DNA of 15,934 bases. Origin: an uncultured Clostridia bacterium. GTDB taxonomy: Bacteria; Bacillota; Clostridia; Christensenellales; CAG-314. How positions within the stretch are numbered: the stretch's first letter is position 1; each line of letters begins with the position of its first letter. This document shows, piece after piece, positions 14,323-15,934 of this stretch. The DNA is taken from contig CAKQXG010000033.1 of NCBI GenBank assembly GCA_934281515.1, positions 1-15,934 on the forward strand, given 5' to 3'. Position numbers and translations under genes: made by a program. The notes beneath the pieces were generated by a model, which saw only the letters and a program-made list of their open reading frames with translations, had not been told where the DNA came from and ran no database searches.

Positions 14323-15934
14323 CTAATCGTCGGCACCGGCGAGCATTTCCATTCGATCTTCGGGTTGTTCGGGACGGCTGTCACCGTGCTTGACAAACAT
14401 CATTGTTACGAAGGACAACGCGACAAATATTGTGCCGTAGGGGAACAGTATACGCATTGTGCCGAATGCTTGCATCAGGTATCCCGACAGAATAGGCGTC
14501 ACTATTTGTGCTGCCATACTGGCGGTATAGTAGTAGCCTGTGTACTTGCCTATTGTACTGCCCTTGGCAAGTTCCACAACCATCGGGAAACTGTTTACGT
14601 TGATTGTTGCCCAGGCAATGCCTGCCAGTGCAAACAGAACTACAAGCAACCATGTCGGCGTTGCTGACGTCACGAAAATTGCTCCGAAAAACGCTAACGT
14701 AAGCAGTGTGATGCCGATAAGAATGGTGCGTTTGCGCCCGATCTTGCTTGCTACCATGCCTACGGGAATGTACGCCACAACGGCGGCGGCTTGTGCGATG
14801 AGTAGGGTCAGATTGTAGTCTTTGTCAAGTTCGTTGACGGCGTATACGGAGTACTTGCTTGTGATGGCGTTGTATCCGATAAACCACAGTGCAACGGAGG
14901 CGAGAATTAGTATCAGACTGCGCAACTTGTCTTTGGACAGGCGTTCGGAGTTGTTTGCAACAGGCGCTACCACATCGGCAATTTCGTTGGCTTCTTCCTG
15001 GTCGGCAACTTCGGCAACGACTTCGTTTTGTTCGTCGGGATCGTCTTTGTCAAGCTCGGCTTGCGCGGCAAGCATTTCGGCGTTCCAGGCAGGCTCGCGC
15101 ACGGTCAGTATAAATACGACAAGCGCAACCGCCATAACTCCGCATACCGCGGCAACGTAGGCGGTGTAAGGCATCATCTGGTTGACGACCTTGCCCGTAC
15201 CGAACACCATGCCCAGTAGCAATACCAGTATGCCGCCGGCGGTGCCCATCAGGTTGATTATGGCGTTGGCTTTGCTGCGTAGCGGCTTGACGGTGACGTC
15301 CGGCATCAGTGCGACGGCAGGCGAGCGGAATACTGCCATGGATATCAAAGTCGCAAGAAGTAGTACGATAAACAACACCAACGTCCAAGGACTGCCCGAC
15401 GTCACGTTGTGCGCAAACAGGTTTTGTGCCGAGCTGACCAACGCAACGTAAGCATTGTTTACTGTTTTGTGCGACGTTTGTCCGTCGTCACTTTTTTCCG
15501 TAGTTACGGAGGCTTTGTCGGCATATACGGTGTATGTGCCGTTGTTCTTGTCATATACGTACACCGTGTCGTATGTTATGTCTGCATACTTTTGCGGCAA
15601 CTGAGTTTGTTCGTCGGCGGTAAGGGCGGCGTAGTCCTTGTTGAAGAATATACGCGCGGCGTAGTCGCGCAACACTATGTCGGTTTGCGCATTTGCATTG
15701 ACCACGCTGTCGTTTTCCTTATATTCAACGCGTTGTTCGCAGGCATACGTCCACAGCGTGTTTTGGTCGGCTTTTACCTTGTCCAGTTGGGCGGTGTCGA
15801 CAAACGTCAACCCCACAAAACACACAATGGCGCAGATAGTGCCTGCCACGATAAAAGGTGTGCGCTTACCGAACTTACTTTTGGATTTGTCCGACAGCGC
15901 GCCGAACAACGGCAACATAAACAGTGCAAGTATG
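14323..15934 (-). CDS. MFS permease of GPH/SLC45-like type, N-terminus outside window
   Basis: The minus-strand frame stays open to the window edge, so the first helices are missing; an internal Met codon at 15918 is not the start, because it sits in the end of a helix just before LSDKSKSKFGKRTPF, the conserved loop after helix 2. Residue numbers here count from that Met. The region shows helices at 21-40 and 177-196, the family block PDVTVKPLRSKANAIINLMG (206-225), an acidic central loop (about 288-330), and a second half with IGRKRTILIGITLL. Relatives in Clostridia are annotated as SLC45-type or sugar:cation MFS transporters; the substrate is unknown. A hydrophilic stretch of about 135 residues (41-176) is inserted between two early helices on the predicted outer face, which is unusual for MFS. 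The gene is convergent with the antiporter/mgtC-like unit. Confidence 0.87.
   Translation of the reverse strand, partial: ILALFMLPLFGALSDKSKSKFGKRTPFIVAGTICAIVCFVGLTFVDTAQLDKVKADQNTLWTYACEQRVEYKENDSVVNANAQTDIVLRDYAARIFFNKDYAALTADEQTQLPQKYADITYDTVYVYDKNNGTYTVYADKASVTTEKSDDGQTSHKTVNNAYVALVSSAQNLFAHNVTSGSPWTLVLFIVLLLATLISMAVFRSPAVALMPDVTVKPLRSKANAIINLMGTAGGILVLLLGMVFGTGKVVNQMMPYTAYVAAVCGVMAVALVVFILTVREPAWNAEMLAAQAELDKDDPDEQNEVVAEVADQEEANEIADVVAPVANNSERLSKDKLRSLILILASVALWFIGYNAITSKYSVYAVNELDKDYNLTLLIAQAAAVVAYIPVGMVASKIGRKRTILIGITLLTLAFFGAIFVTSATPTWLLVVLFALAGIAWATINVNSFPMVVELAKGSTIGKYTGYYYTASMAAQIVTPILSGYLMQAFGTMRILFPYGTIFVALSFVTMMFVKHGDSRPEQPEDRMEMLAGADD

Noticed and set aside
1..15934. Very frequent TTGCCGA / GTCGGC words, considered as a DNA uptake or other signal sequence
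   Set aside because: They occur in frame inside coding regions as Ala-Asp/Glu and Val-Gly codon pairs, so codon bias explains them; no consistent extended context was seen.
1..15934. Search for tRNA, rRNA, CRISPR arrays, insertion sequences, integrase or phage genes
   Set aside because: None was recognised; no evenly spaced repeats, transposase-like proteins or cloverleaf-like blocks were seen by eye.

Overview
The window looks like chromosomal DNA from a spore-forming Firmicute, probably an uncultured or gut-type member of Clostridia. Three things support this: a complete GerA/GerB/GerC-type spore germination operon; the low-GC Firmicute pairing of walJ (yycJ) with rlmH; and the promoter and terminator style (TTGACA/TATAAT promoters, hairpin plus U-run terminators). 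Base composition is fairly balanced, and coding DNA is rich in GCC-GAC/GAG and GTC-GGC codon pairs on both strands. I see no tRNA, rRNA, CRISPR array, insertion sequence, integrase or prophage gene.

Layout. (1) 2-3010, plus strand: a tightly packed operon holding the C-terminal part of a GPH-type sugar:cation symporter, the MBL-fold hydrolase WalJ, a CPBP/CAAX-type intramembrane protease and the 23S rRNA methyltransferase RlmH. The last three overlap as ATGA start/stop junctions. (2) 3014-5770: a strong promoter, an unusual 545-residue protein with a degenerate alpha/beta-hydrolase domain plus a beta-rich C-terminus, a perfect 14-bp dyad, a type I signal peptidase with an enlarged outer domain, and a clear terminator. 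(3) 5828-9465: the ger operon, with GerC lacking the lipobox cysteine. (4) 9547-10488: a single-gene unit with its own extended -10 promoter and terminator, encoding a PIN/NYN-like putative nuclease. (5) 10625-14001: a LysR-type regulator on the minus strand, divergent from a CPA-type cation:proton antiporter followed by an MgtC/SapB-like membrane protein. (6) 14002-14322: a hairpin-rich gene-free region between convergent genes. (7) 14323 to the end, minus strand: a second sugar-type MFS permease of the GPH/SLC45 kind, cut by the window edge.

How the genes may work together. Region 1 combines cell-envelope and ribosome maintenance. Region 3 would form an inner-membrane nutrient receptor of the dormant spore. 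Region 5 looks like an ion or pH homeostasis locus under possible LysR control. No classical defence or biosynthetic island is present. The most unusual items are the predicted pseudo-hydrolase, the non-lipidated GerC, the protease swap in the walJ-rlmH interval, the structured leader before the antiporter, and a family of GGGGAAACTT palindromes at gene ends.
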